From Clavibacter sp. B3I6 (GTDB taxonomy: Bacteria; Actinomycetota; Actinomycetes; Actinomycetales; Microbacteriaceae): a DNA stretch of 64,000 nt. The notes beneath the pieces are model-generated. The model was not told where the DNA came from. It saw only the letters and a list, made by a program, of their open reading frames with translations, and made no database searches. Below, piece by piece: positions 56,160-63,947 of this stretch; the stretch's first letter is position 1; every line of letters starts with the position of its first letter. The stretch lies in contig NZ_JAUSYL010000001.1 of the NCBI RefSeq assembly GCF_030816895.1, positions 2,914,001 through 2,978,000 of the forward strand, read 5' to 3'. Both the position numbers and the translations under genes were made by a program.

Positions 56160-56723
56160 ATGACGTCGAGTCGATCCGCGGGGTGCCGCGCCGAGGGCTG
56201 CCCGGCGCCGGCCGAGCGCGGGGCGCCCGTGCCGCTGTGCGCGGCGCACCTCGTCGCCGCGGCCGGGTGGGCGGAGCGGGAGCACGGCGTGGAGGACGTG
56301 CTCCCGTCGCCGTGCCCGGCCTGCGGATCGCGCCTCGGCGTGCGGTACCCCTCCGGCTGGCTGTGCGCGGTGTGCGAGTGGCGGCACGGGGATCACCCGG
56401 ACGGCGAGCTCGCGCCGCCGCGGGTCGACGTCGTCTACTACATCCGCTTCGGCGACCGGATGAAGATCGGCACCAGCGCGAACCCGCGGCAGCGGCTCGG
56501 CGCGCTCCGGCACGACGAGCTGCTCGCGTTCGAGCGCGGCGGGCGGGGCGTGGAGCGGGCACGGCACGCGCAGTTCGCGCGGCAGCGGTACGACCGCACG
56601 GAGTGGTTCGCGCTCGACGCGGGGCTGCGCGCGCACGTGGCCGCGCTCGCCGCGGGTCAGCCGGATCCGTGGGAGCTCCTCGCCCGGTGGCGGAGCGAGG
56701 CGCTGGCGCTGCGCGTCAGCTGA
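56160..56723 (+). CDS. Zinc-ribbon plus GIY-YIG (T5orf172-type) nuclease-like protein
   Basis: 187 residues. Cysteine-rich N-terminus (CRAEGCPAPAERG, LCAAHLV) and a zinc-ribbon-like CPACGSRLGVRYPSG with LCAVCEWRHGDH lead to a GIY-YIG-like core: VDVVYYIRFGDRMKIGTSA, NPRQRLGALRHDELLAFERG, ERARHAQFARQRYDRTEWF. The YYIRFG...KIGxS...R pattern is the T5orf172 branch seen in phage and bacterial proteins. The glutamate of the ERARH segment may bind the metal. Whether it cleaves DNA is unknown. Convergent and 18 bases from the next nuclease-fold gene. Confidence 0.75.
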   Translation: MTSSRSAGCRAEGCPAPAERGAPVPLCAAHLVAAAGWAEREHGVEDVLPSPCPACGSRLGVRYPSGWLCAVCEWRHGDHPDGELAPPRVDVVYYIRFGDRMKIGTSANPRQRLGALRHDELLAFERGGRGVERARHAQFARQRYDRTEWFALDAGLRAHVAALAAGQPDPWELLARWRSEALALRVS

Positions 56724-56741
56724 CCGCGCCGGTGCGCCGCG

Positions 56742-57878
56742 TCACCCGGCCGCGGCCGACGGCGGCGTCTCGCGCAGGTACGCGTCCACGAGGAACGGGC
56801 CGCGGATCTCGCGGAGCCGGTCGAGGAGCTGATCCACCGTGCCGCGCGTGAGGCCCGAGACGCACAGGTCGTACGGCCCGAGGGCGGGCAGCTTGCCCGT
56901 GCGGATGCGGATGACCTCCCAGCCGGCGGCGCGCAGCGCGCGGTCCTTCCGGCGGTCGGCCTCCTCCCGGCGGCCGACGTGCTCGAGCCCGTGGCGGCCG
57001 GTGGAGTCGTACTCGATCGCGACGCGCAGCTCCGGCAGGAGGATGTCCGGCCACGCCTCCCGGTGCTCGAAGAACGGCCGCGCCAGGCGCACCGCGTTGA
57101 GGCCGGTCGTGTGCTCGAGGCGCGCGGCCAGGTCCTGGCGGAGGCGCTCCTCGACGGCGGACGCGGGCGGCGGCGCGCACGCGCTCGCGAACGGCTCGCC
57201 GACGGGGAGGTCCGGCGTCTTCCCGCAGACGCCGGGGGAGCGGCGGGCGCGGGCAGGCGACGCGGCGGGGCGGACCGCGGGAGGGGCGGCGGAGGAAGGC
57301 CCGGCGGCACGCGCGCGAGGTGCGCCAGCGGTCGGCGCGGCGCCGCTCGGCGTGCCGTCCTTGCCGCGGCGGTCGCGTCCCGTGCCGGGCGCGGACGGCC
57401 TGCCGTCGCGCGATCCGCGTCGCGCGCGGGGAGCCCCGGACGCGGGCGTCGCGGTCCCGCCGGCCGGCGCCTCGGATCCACCGGCCGCTCCGGCCCCCGC
57501 CACCGGCCCCACGAGGAGCGGCGACGCCCCGGGCCACCGCACCTGGTCGGCCATCGGCAGCACGGGCGTGCGCGGGGACGCGGCCTCCGCGCAGTCCGGG
57601 CACCACGACGACCGGCGGCGCTCGCGGCCCGGCCGGTTGCGCTGCTCCTCGGGCGTGGCGACGAACACGTGGCCCGTGTCGCACTGCCAGGTGAGGAAGA
57701 CGTCGGCCGCGGGCGGCACCTGCGTGAGCGTGATGCCGCGGTTGTTCTCGGGGTGGTACTGCCGGATGAGCACGGGGAACGACGCCCACGCCTCGCGGTA
57801 CGCGCCCACCGGGTACGGCACGTCGAGGCCGCGCGACCAGCGTCGTCGCGCCCACCACGCATCCACCGGCTCGGGCAT
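56742..57878 (-). CDS. Zinc-ribbon protein with Vsr/DUF559-like endonuclease domain
   Basis: 378 residues in three parts. N-terminus: VFLTWQCDTGHVFVATPEEQ and SSWCPDCAEAA, a treble-clef/zinc-ribbon with Cys and His. Middle: about 120 residues of Ala/Pro/Arg low complexity. C-terminus: RLEHTTGLNAVRLARPFFEH, then AWPDILLPELRVAIEYDSTG with the PD...ExD active-site pattern, HVGRREEADRRKDRALRAAG and WEVIRIRTGKLP, the layout of Vsr-like repair or restriction nucleases. A conserved role for this family is not known to me. Start is supported by its leaderless promoter. Convergent to the GIY-YIG gene. Confidence 0.72.
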   Translation of the reverse strand: MPEPVDAWWARRRWSRGLDVPYPVGAYREAWASFPVLIRQYHPENNRGITLTQVPPAADVFLTWQCDTGHVFVATPEEQRNRPGRERRRSSWCPDCAEAASPRTPVLPMADQVRWPGASPLLVGPVAGAGAAGGSEAPAGGTATPASGAPRARRGSRDGRPSAPGTGRDRRGKDGTPSGAAPTAGAPRARAAGPSSAAPPAVRPAASPARARRSPGVCGKTPDLPVGEPFASACAPPPASAVEERLRQDLAARLEHTTGLNAVRLARPFFEHREAWPDILLPELRVAIEYDSTGRHGLEHVGRREEADRRKDRALRAAGWEVIRIRTGKLPALGPYDLCVSGLTRGTVDQLLDRLREIRGPFLVDAYLRETPPSAAAG

Positions 57879-57890
57879 GCGGTCACGGTA
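57879..57890 (-). promoter_or_regulatory. Leaderless promoter for the Vsr-like gene
   Basis: TACCGT (complement of 57885-57890), six bases, ATG 57878. Confidence 0.5.
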
Positions 57891-57915
57891 CGAGGAGCCA
57901 CCGACGTCGGCCGCC

Positions 57916-57927
57916 TAGCCTGGGGCG
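57916..57927 (+). promoter_or_regulatory. Leaderless promoter for the acetyltransferase gene
   Basis: TAGCCT at 57916-57921, six bases, ATG 57928. Back-to-back with the preceding promoter. Confidence 0.55.
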
Positions 57928-58482
57928 ATGCCCGACCTCGCGACCGACCGCCTGCTCCTGCGTCGCTTCACGGAGGCCGACGCGCCGTTCCTGCTCGACC
58001 TGCACTCCCGGCCCGAGGTGCAGCGGTGGCTCGGCTCGGGGGAGGTGCAGTCGGATCCCGCGCAGGCCGCCGCCCGCGCGGCCCGCTACGCCGCGCTCGA
58101 CGACCCGGTCCGCGGCATCTGGGCGATCGCCGCCCGCGACGGCGGCGCGCTCCTCGGCACGCTCCTCCTCAAGGACCTGCCCGCATCGGCCGCGCCGGTG
58201 CCCGACGACGACCCGGCCCCGCGCGACGCCCCCGCGGACGGCGAGACGGAGATCGGCTGGCACCTGCATCCGGACGCCTGGGGTCGCGGCGTCGCCACGG
58301 AGGCGGCCCGGCGGGTGCTCGCGCACGCAGCCGAGGGCGGGCTGGCGCGCGTCCTCGCGGTCACGAACCCCGCGAACGCGCCGTCGCAGGCCGTGTGCCG
58401 GCGGATCGGCATGCGCTCGCTCGGCCGCACGCGCGCCTACTACGACGCCGAGTGCGAGCTGTTCCGCATCGACCTGCCCTGA
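57928..58482 (+). CDS. GNAT family N-acetyltransferase (RimJ/RimL-like)
   Basis: 184 residues. Seen: TDRLLLRRFTEADAPFLLDL, a typical RimJ-type start; EIGWHLHPDAWGRGVATEAA with the acetyl-CoA pyrophosphate loop (GRGVATEA) and NPANAPSQAVCRRIGM near the end. These acetylate protein N-termini or small amines; the substrate is open. No close functional partner in the neighbourhood. Confidence 0.88.
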   Translation: MPDLATDRLLLRRFTEADAPFLLDLHSRPEVQRWLGSGEVQSDPAQAAARAARYAALDDPVRGIWAIAARDGGALLGTLLLKDLPASAAPVPDDDPAPRDAPADGETEIGWHLHPDAWGRGVATEAARRVLAHAAEGGLARVLAVTNPANAPSQAVCRRIGMRSLGRTRAYYDAECELFRIDLP

Positions 58483-58534
58483 GCTCATCCGGGCCGTCGG
58501 GGTCCACTCCGACGTCCGCCCGCCGACCTCCCAT

Positions 58535-58546
58535 GTGACATGTCAC
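58535..58546. promoter_or_regulatory. 12-bp palindromic operator candidate
   Basis: GTGACATGTCAC, perfectly symmetric, lying where the -35 box of the glycosidase promoter would be (TAGCGT at 58560-58565). A repressor bound here would block transcription. The regulator is not encoded in view. Confidence 0.5.
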
Positions 58547-58559
58547 CGCCTCCCGCGAC

Positions 58560-58565
58560 TAGCGT
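58560..58565 (+). promoter_or_regulatory. -10 element for the secreted glycosidase gene
   Basis: TAGCGT, giving a leader of about 70 bases with AGGAGGA at 58626-58632 before ATG 58642. Confidence 0.45.
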
Positions 58566-58641
58566 GGGACGCGATGCGAGGGGGCTCCGCGACGATGCGG
58601 CGCGTCCCGATCCGCATCGCGCACCAGGAGGACGATCGACG

Positions 58642-61491
58642 ATGATCACGCAACCATCCGCACCCGGACGCGGGACGCCCGACGCGGGCACCGCTCCCGC
58701 CCCGACGCGACGGAGGGGGATCCGGGCGCTGGCCGCGACCGCCGGCCTCGCCACCGCGCTGTCCCTCGCGGGCCTGCCGGCGCACGCCGCGACGAGCGCC
58801 CCGGCTCCCGCCGCCGCCCGCGTCGCGGCACCGGCCGCCGCGACCCCGCCGGCCCCCGCGGCCGTCGAGGACGCGACCTTCACCCCCGGCGAGGCCCGGC
58901 TCGACACCGCGGGGAACGTGATCCAGGCCCACGGCGGCCAGATCGTCCCGTCCGTCGATGAGACGGGCGCCACCATCTACCACTGGTACGGCGAGGACCG
59001 CTCCAACGGCTACGCCTCGAGCCCCGGCGTGCACGTCTACTCCTCGCGGGACCTCGAGGCGTGGACGGACGAGGGCCTCGCCCTGGCCGCCATGTCCTCG
59101 CCCGACCAGTTCGACGCCGACCCGTACTTCGCCGGCCTCTACGGCGACCTCGACGCCGAGGCGCGCGCCGCCGTCTACGAGGACCTCGGCACCACCCCCG
59201 CGGCCGGATCCTCGCGCCCGGCGGCCATCCTCGAGCGCCCCAAGGTCATCCACAACGAGGCGACCGGGCAGTGGGTCATGTGGATCCACACCGACGGCCC
59301 CACCGCCACCAGCGACGCCCAGTACGCGAAGGCCACCGCGGGCGTCGCGGTGTCCGACTCGCCCACCGGCCCGTTCCGCTACATCGAGGACCACCGCCTG
59401 CACGAGGCGCCGGCCGGGGAGCCGGACTACCAGCCGGAGAGCAAGGGCATGGCCCGCGACATGAACCTCTTCGTCGACGACGACGGGACGGCCTACATCA
59501 TCTACTCGAGCGAGGAGAACTACTCGCTCTACATCTCGAAGCTCGACGCCGACTACACCGCGCTCGCGACGGGCCCGGCCGACGCGGTCAAGGGCGTGGA
59601 CTTCACGCGCCCCTACATCGGCGCGCACCGGGAGGCGCCGGCGCTCTTCAAGTCGCACGGGACCTACTACCTGATCACCTCGGGCGCGACGGGGTGGAAC
59701 CCGAACCCGGCCTCCTACGCCACGGCGACCGACATCCTCGGCACCTGGACCGACCGCGGCAACCCCGTGCAGGGGGAGGGCGCATCGACGACCTTCGGCT
59801 CGCAGAGCACGTCGGTTATCCCGATCGACGCCGCGAACGGCCGCTTCGTCTACATGGGCGACCGGTGGACGCCGGACGACCTGGCGAATGCGCCGTACAT
59901 CTGGCTGCCGCTGACCTTCGGGGAGGGCGGATCCATGTCGCTCACGAACCCGGGCACGTGGAGCGTGCGCGACATCCCGGCGTACGCGCCGTGGGAGGTC
60001 ACCACGGAGATCCCCGCGACCGTCCGCACCGACGACGCCTCGTCCCTGCCGGCGGAGGTCGAGGTGACGAGCGACGGCGCGACGACGACCTCCGGCATCA
60101 CGTGGGACGCCGCGGCGCTCGCCGGCGCGGGTCCCGTGCAGCTGCGCGGCACGCTGGACGACGGGCGCACGCTCGTCCGCCGCGTGGTGGTCGTGCCCCG
60201 GGACCTCGAGTACGCGGTCGACGCGGGCGGCTGGGCCACGGCCGACTGGAAGGCGATCGTGGCGGCGGCCTCCGTCGACGGGCCTCTCCTCGGCTCCGTG
60301 CCGGAGCAGCCGCTCGGCGCGGATCCCGCCACCGGCACCACCTGGGGCTGGACCGGATCCAGCGACGTGAAGGGCGATGCCACCGGCGACCTCTACTCCA
60401 CGCTCCGCTGGGCCAGGTCGGGCGCCGCGCTCACCTACTCCTTCGGCGGGCTGACCCCCGGTGAGCACCGCGTCGACCTCGGGTTCTCGGACCCCTGGAC
60501 CACCGCGAGCCGCACGGCGCGCATCACCCTGAACGGGCAGGTCGTGGAGCAGGCGCGCCCGTTCGGCGCCGACTCCTCGAGCGCCTACACGGCGGTCGTC
60601 GGGGCGGACGGGATCCTCCGGGTGGAGATCGCGAAGGCGGCGGGCCCGGACGTCCAGGTCAGCTTCCTCCTGGTCTCCGGCGGACCGGCGGCGCTCGCCG
60701 AGCAGACGATCGCCTTCGCGGGACCCACCGGCGCGACCGCGGGCGGCGACGCGATCCGGCTGCAGGCCACCTCGACCTCGGGCCTGCCCGTGTCGTTCCT
60801 GGCCTCCGGCGCCTGCACGGTCGACGGGGCGCGGCTCACGCCGACCTCGGCGGGCGTCTGCACGATCACGGCGACGCAGGCCGGGGACGACGAGTTCGCG
60901 CCCGCCGCGAGCGTGACGCGCACCTTCCGGGTGCAGGCGGCGCTGCTCGACGGGTTCGACCGCCGCGGCTCCGCGGTCGGCGCATCGTGGACCGGATCCA
61001 CGACCGCCACCGCCTACCGGCTCGCGGCCGGCACGCTCCGGCCCAACCAGGGCGGCGCGCTCCTGCGGCCCGAGGTGCTCGGCGCCACGCAGGAGGCGTC
61101 CGTGGAGCTCGTGAAGGTGGCGCGGACCACCCCGTCGGTGGGCCTCGTGCTCAAGGCGCAGTCGGCCCGCACGGTCGACCGCGGCGCGATCACGGTCGCC
61201 TACGACGCCCGCACGAAGGCGATCACCACGACCGCGATCGCGACGGACGGCACCCGCACGGCCTACCCGGCGATCCCGGTGCAGCTGCTCGCGGGCGACG
61301 TGCTCACGGCCAGGTACACGGCCGACGACGCCGTGGAGATCCTGCTCGGCGACGACCTCGTGGGCACCACGGAGCTGTCCGACGCGGACGCTGCGCGCTT
61401 CCACGACGCCACCGGCCGCATCGGCATCTGGGCCGAGAAGGCGCTGCTGACGGTGCTCGACGACTTCCGCGGCGGCACCACGGTCGGCTGA
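58642..61491 (+). CDS. Secreted GH43-like glycosidase with accessory domains
   Basis: 949 residues. Signal peptide to about residue 49 (GLPAHA). A five-bladed GH43 domain spans about 70-450: HGGQIVPS (97-99 HGG), HWYGEDRSNGYASS, MARDMNLFVDDDG with Asp273, HREAPALFKSHG with Glu331 and YYLITSGATGWNPN. The acid Glu331 and modulator Asp273 are present, but the first blade has HGG where typical GH43 enzymes carry the base Asp, as in the exo-galactanase-type subfamily. Then an Ig-like domain (about 455-525), a malectin/CBM-like part (about 530-685), a second Ig-like domain (about 690-765) and a lectin-like C-terminal domain starting LLDGFDRRG. Probable action on plant or own side-chain galactan/arabinan; exact substrate unknown. 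Confidence 0.82.
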   Translation: MITQPSAPGRGTPDAGTAPAPTRRRGIRALAATAGLATALSLAGLPAHAATSAPAPAAARVAAPAAATPPAPAAVEDATFTPGEARLDTAGNVIQAHGGQIVPSVDETGATIYHWYGEDRSNGYASSPGVHVYSSRDLEAWTDEGLALAAMSSPDQFDADPYFAGLYGDLDAEARAAVYEDLGTTPAAGSSRPAAILERPKVIHNEATGQWVMWIHTDGPTATSDAQYAKATAGVAVSDSPTGPFRYIEDHRLHEAPAGEPDYQPESKGMARDMNLFVDDDGTAYIIYSSEENYSLYISKLDADYTALATGPADAVKGVDFTRPYIGAHREAPALFKSHGTYYLITSGATGWNPNPASYATATDILGTWTDRGNPVQGEGASTTFGSQSTSVIPIDAANGRFVYMGDRWTPDDLANAPYIWLPLTFGEGGSMSLTNPGTWSVRDIPAYAPWEVTTEIPATVRTDDASSLPAEVEVTSDGATTTSGITWDAAALAGAGPVQLRGTLDDGRTLVRRVVVVPRDLEYAVDAGGWATADWKAIVAAASVDGPLLGSVPEQPLGADPATGTTWGWTGSSDVKGDATGDLYSTLRWARSGAALTYSFGGLTPGEHRVDLGFSDPWTTASRTARITLNGQVVEQARPFGADSSSAYTAVVGADGILRVEIAKAAGPDVQVSFLLVSGGPAALAEQTIAFAGPTGATAGGDAIRLQATSTSGLPVSFLASGACTVDGARLTPTSAGVCTITATQAGDDEFAPAASVTRTFRVQAALLDGFDRRGSAVGASWTGSTTATAYRLAAGTLRPNQGGALLRPEVLGATQEASVELVKVARTTPSVGLVLKAQSARTVDRGAITVAYDARTKAITTTAIATDGTRTAYPAIPVQLLAGDVLTARYTADDAVEILLGDDLVGTTELSDADAARFHDATGRIGIWAEKALLTVLDDFRGGTTVG

Positions 61492-61512
61492 CCCGCGGAG
61501 CGGGCCGGAATG

Positions 61513-61541
61513 GGGCGGGGCGTCGACACGGCGCCCCGCCC
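61513..61541. terminator. Terminator between glycosidase and ChaB-like genes
   Basis: A 10-bp stem GGGCGGGGCG/CGCCCCGCCC with a nine-base loop, abutting the stop of the converging gene. Confidence 0.6.
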
Positions 61542-61937
61542 TCAGTCCTCGCGCTCGCGGGCCCTCCGGGTCTCGCGGTCGTTCGCCTTCCGGATCCCCG
61601 CGACCAGCTCGTCCTTGGTCATGCGGCTGCGTCCGGGCACGTCGAGGCGGCGCGCGACCTCCATGAGGTGCGCCTTCGAGGCGTTCGCGTCGACCCCGCC
61701 CTGGGTCCCCGCGCCGCGTCGCTCGGCGCCGTCGTCCGACGGGCCCTTCTCGTCCTTGGGCTCCCAGTGGTCGCCGACCTTCTCGAAGCCGTGCTTGAGC
61801 GCGGCGTAGGCGGTGCGCTCGGCGCGCTCGCCGGATCCGTACTGCTCCTCGGCCGCCGCGTGCGCCGCCGACCAGGTGGCCTGCGCGTGCTCGGGGGAGC
61901 GGCGGATGGTGCTCGGCATGTCGTCGTCGGGGGCCAT
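61542..61937 (-). CDS. ChaB-domain protein with Rho-N/SAP-like C-terminus
   Basis: 131 residues. N-terminal ChaB domain: STIRRSPEHAQATWSAAHAA, YGSGERAERTAYAALKHGFE and KVGDHWEPK. After a polar linker, SKAHLMEVARRLDVPGRSRM and TKDELVAGIRKAND form a small helical Rho-N-like or SAP-like nucleic-acid binding domain. Short ChaB-Rho_N proteins are common in actinobacteria, with unknown role in stress. The start has AGGAGG upstream. Monocistronic. Confidence 0.82.
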   Translation of the reverse strand: MAPDDDMPSTIRRSPEHAQATWSAAHAAAEEQYGSGERAERTAYAALKHGFEKVGDHWEPKDEKGPSDDGAERRGAGTQGGVDANASKAHLMEVARRLDVPGRSRMTKDELVAGIRKANDRETRRARERED

Positions 61938-62042
61938 GCATCCTCCTCGTGCTCGATGCGGGCGCCGCGCACCCGCCGTCCCTCCACCCTGCCCCTCCGT
62001 CGGCCGGCCGGCCGGCCTCGGCCCTCCCGCTCGTGCGCAGGG

Positions 62043-62054
62043 GATGATGGACCC
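62043..62054 (+). promoter_or_regulatory. Leaderless promoter for the copC-like gene
   Basis: GATGAT at 62043-62048, six bases, ATG 62055. Confidence 0.4.
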
Positions 62055-62825
62055 ATGGCGTCTCCGCTCCACCCCCGCACCCCGTCCGTCCTCCGTCGCG
62101 CCGCGCTCGCCGCGTCCGCCGCCGCGCTCGTGGTCGGGGGCGCGCTGATCCCCGCGGGCGCCGCCTCCGCGCACGACCGGCTCGTGGGATCCACGCCGGC
62201 GGCCGACGCCACGGTCACGTCCGAGCCCGGCACCATCGCCCTCGACTTCAGCGAGGACCTGCTCTCGCTCGACGCGCAGAACTCCGGCTTCGCGATCCAG
62301 GTGGTCAACGCGTCGGACGGCTCCTTCCACGAGGACGGCTGCGTGGCGGTCGACGGCACCACGGCCACGAGCCGCATCGCGCTCGGCACGGCCGGCACCT
62401 ACCAGGTCACCTGGCGCGCGGTCTCGAGCGACAGCCACCCCATCGACGGCACCTACTCCTTCACCTACGCACCCGAGGGCGACACGGCCGGCACCCCGGC
62501 GGTCCTCGCCGCACCCGCGTGCGGGGACGCCTGGGCGGGCAGCGAGCCCACCCCGACGCCCGAGCCCGAGGGCACCATGACGACGCAGGGCGCGGAGTCG
62601 GCGGCGCCCACGCCGACCTCGGACGCGCAGTCCGGCGAGTCCGTCCCGATCGCCGACGCGGCCGAGGACACCCCGGTCTGGGTCTTCGTGCTCATCGGCT
62701 TCGTGATCCTCGCGGCCGCCGTCCTCGTGGTGCTCGGCGTCGTGCGCCGGTCGTCGCGCCGGTTCCCCGGCGAGGACGGCCGGAGCGTCGGCGGACCGCT
62801 CGACGGCGCCGGCGACCCGCGCTGA
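62055..62825 (+). CDS. CopC-domain copper-binding protein, membrane-anchored
   Basis: 256 residues. A signal peptide ends ASA (about residue 39), so the mature protein begins with His of HDRLVGSTPAADATV, the N-terminal copper-ligand position of CopC. The single domain shows SEPGTIALDFSEDLLSLD, TYQVTWRAVSSDSHPIDGTY with the second His ligand and SFTYAPEG. A Thr/Pro/Glu-rich linker and one C-terminal span (VWVFVLIGFVILAAAVLVVL) anchor it outside the cell. Two cysteines (GCVAV; PACGD) may form a disulfide. Convergent with a BlaI/CopY-type regulator that might sense the same metal. Confidence 0.88.
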   Translation: MASPLHPRTPSVLRRAALAASAAALVVGGALIPAGAASAHDRLVGSTPAADATVTSEPGTIALDFSEDLLSLDAQNSGFAIQVVNASDGSFHEDGCVAVDGTTATSRIALGTAGTYQVTWRAVSSDSHPIDGTYSFTYAPEGDTAGTPAVLAAPACGDAWAGSEPTPTPEPEGTMTTQGAESAAPTPTSDAQSGESVPIADAAEDTPVWVFVLIGFVILAAAVLVVLGVVRRSSRRFPGEDGRSVGGPLDGAGDPR

Positions 62826-62858
62826 CCGCGGCGACGGGGCGGGTATCCCGCGGGCCGG

Positions 62859-63230
62859 CTAGGCCCGGTCGTCGGAGCCGAGCGCGCGGCGGAGGGCCGT
62901 GAGGTCGTCGCCGTCGAGCGTGCCGGCGAAGCGCAGGAGGGCGGCCTCCCGGTCCTTCGTGGCCGCGAGCGCGCCGGACATGAGCGACGCCGCGTGGTCG
63001 GTGCGCGAGCGCGCGGGCGCGAACGTGAGGGAGCGCGCCTCGTCGGAGCGGACCACCAGGCCCTTCTGCCCGAGGCGGTCGAGCACCGTGAGCACCGTCG
63101 TGAGCGCGGGGCGCGGATCCGCGATGCGCGCGACGACGTCCTTGCCGGTGAGCGGCCCGTCGGCGTCCCAGAGGGCGTCCATGATCGCGGCCTCGAGCTC
63201 GCCGCGGGGTCGCTGGCGTCCGATCGGCAC
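62859..63230 (-). CDS. BlaI/MecI/CopY family transcriptional repressor
   Basis: A 123-residue winged-helix repressor. Seen: RGELEAAIMDALWDADGPLT, VVARIADPRPALTTVLTVLD with the recognition helix, and RLGQKGLVVRSDEARSLTF. The C-terminal dimerisation helix follows. The family includes beta-lactam and copper sensors; no BlaR-type sensor protease is adjacent. GTG 63230 is preferred over upstream starts since GGGGAG precedes it. A -10-like TAGGAT lies at the complement of 63271-63276. Confidence 0.82.
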   Translation of the reverse strand: MPIGRQRPRGELEAAIMDALWDADGPLTGKDVVARIADPRPALTTVLTVLDRLGQKGLVVRSDEARSLTFAPARSRTDHAASLMSGALAATKDREAALLRFAGTLDGDDLTALRRALGSDDRA

Positions 63231-63332
63231 GGCGGCTCCCCTCGGTTCGGGCGGCGGATGGGAAAGGTCGATCCTAACTCCGCCGGGCGCCCGCCGAGCT
63301 CCCGCGCTCAGGCACCGCGGCGTCCGATCGGG

Positions 63333-63344
63333 CACGATGGGGGC
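63333..63344 (+). promoter_or_regulatory. Leaderless promoter for the SseB-like gene
   Basis: CACGAT at 63333-63338, six bases, ATG 63345. Confidence 0.4.
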
Positions 63345-63806
63345 ATGACCGATTCACAGGACCGAGAGCCCACCCCCCTCGAGCAGGCCATCGCGCGCGG
63401 CCAGGCCGGCGAGTCCGACATGACCGCCGTCCTCACCGAGTTCATCAACACCGTGGTCGTCGTGCCGACCGCCACGCCCCTGACCCCCGAGACCGACCAG
63501 CTCCAGCCGGTCCTCTTCGACCGCGACGGCGTGCCCATGCTCGCCGCCTTCACGCACGAGGACCGCATCGACGAGAAGGTGACGAGCGTCGCCGACCACG
63601 TCGCCACCATCCCCGCCGCCGAGCTCGTGCAGGCGATCCCCGAGGGCACCGGCCTCGTCATCAACGTCGGCACCACGGACGGCTTCGAGATGATGCCCGA
63701 GGGCGTCGCGCAGCTCGCCGACGACGTGCGCCGCGTCATCGACCAGGACGACGACGGCCAGCCCGGCACCGCGGCCCCGGCCGCGCCCTCGCCCGACGCC
63801 GTCTGA
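63345..63806 (+). CDS. SseB-family protein
   Basis: 153 residues. The SseB N-terminal-type domain is recognisable: PLEQAIARGQAGESDMTAVL, LYTEFIN-like TEFINTVVVVPTA, QPVLFDRDGVPMLAAFTHED and GTGLVINVGTTDGFEMMPEG. This family occurs widely in actinobacteria with unknown function; the name comes from a secretion-linked protein and no such role should be assumed. Acidic/Ala-rich C-terminus. Last full gene of the window. Confidence 0.82.
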   Translation: MTDSQDREPTPLEQAIARGQAGESDMTAVLTEFINTVVVVPTATPLTPETDQLQPVLFDRDGVPMLAAFTHEDRIDEKVTSVADHVATIPAAELVQAIPEGTGLVINVGTTDGFEMMPEGVAQLADDVRRVIDQDDDGQPGTAAPAAPSPDAV

Positions 63807-63829
63807 CCCGCGCGGTCCGACCGACCACC

Positions 63830-63866
63830 CGACGCCGTCGCATCCGAGGAGGATGCGGCGGCGTCG
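63830..63866 (+). terminator. Hairpin after the SseB-like gene
   Basis: Stem CGACGCCGTCGCATCC and near-complement (one wobble pair), loop GAGGA. Confidence 0.6.
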
Positions 63867-63947
63867 TCGCGTCCGGCGTCGCGTGTCCGCCGGCGTCGCC
63901 CGGCGGACCGCCCGCGGATCGTCACACGCCGGAAACCTCCCGCTCGA

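Noticed and set aside
62055..63230. Beta-lactam resistance pair based on the BlaI-type regulator
   Set aside because: No BlaR sensor or beta-lactamase nearby; the neighbour is a CopC-like protein, so a metal or other signal is as likely.
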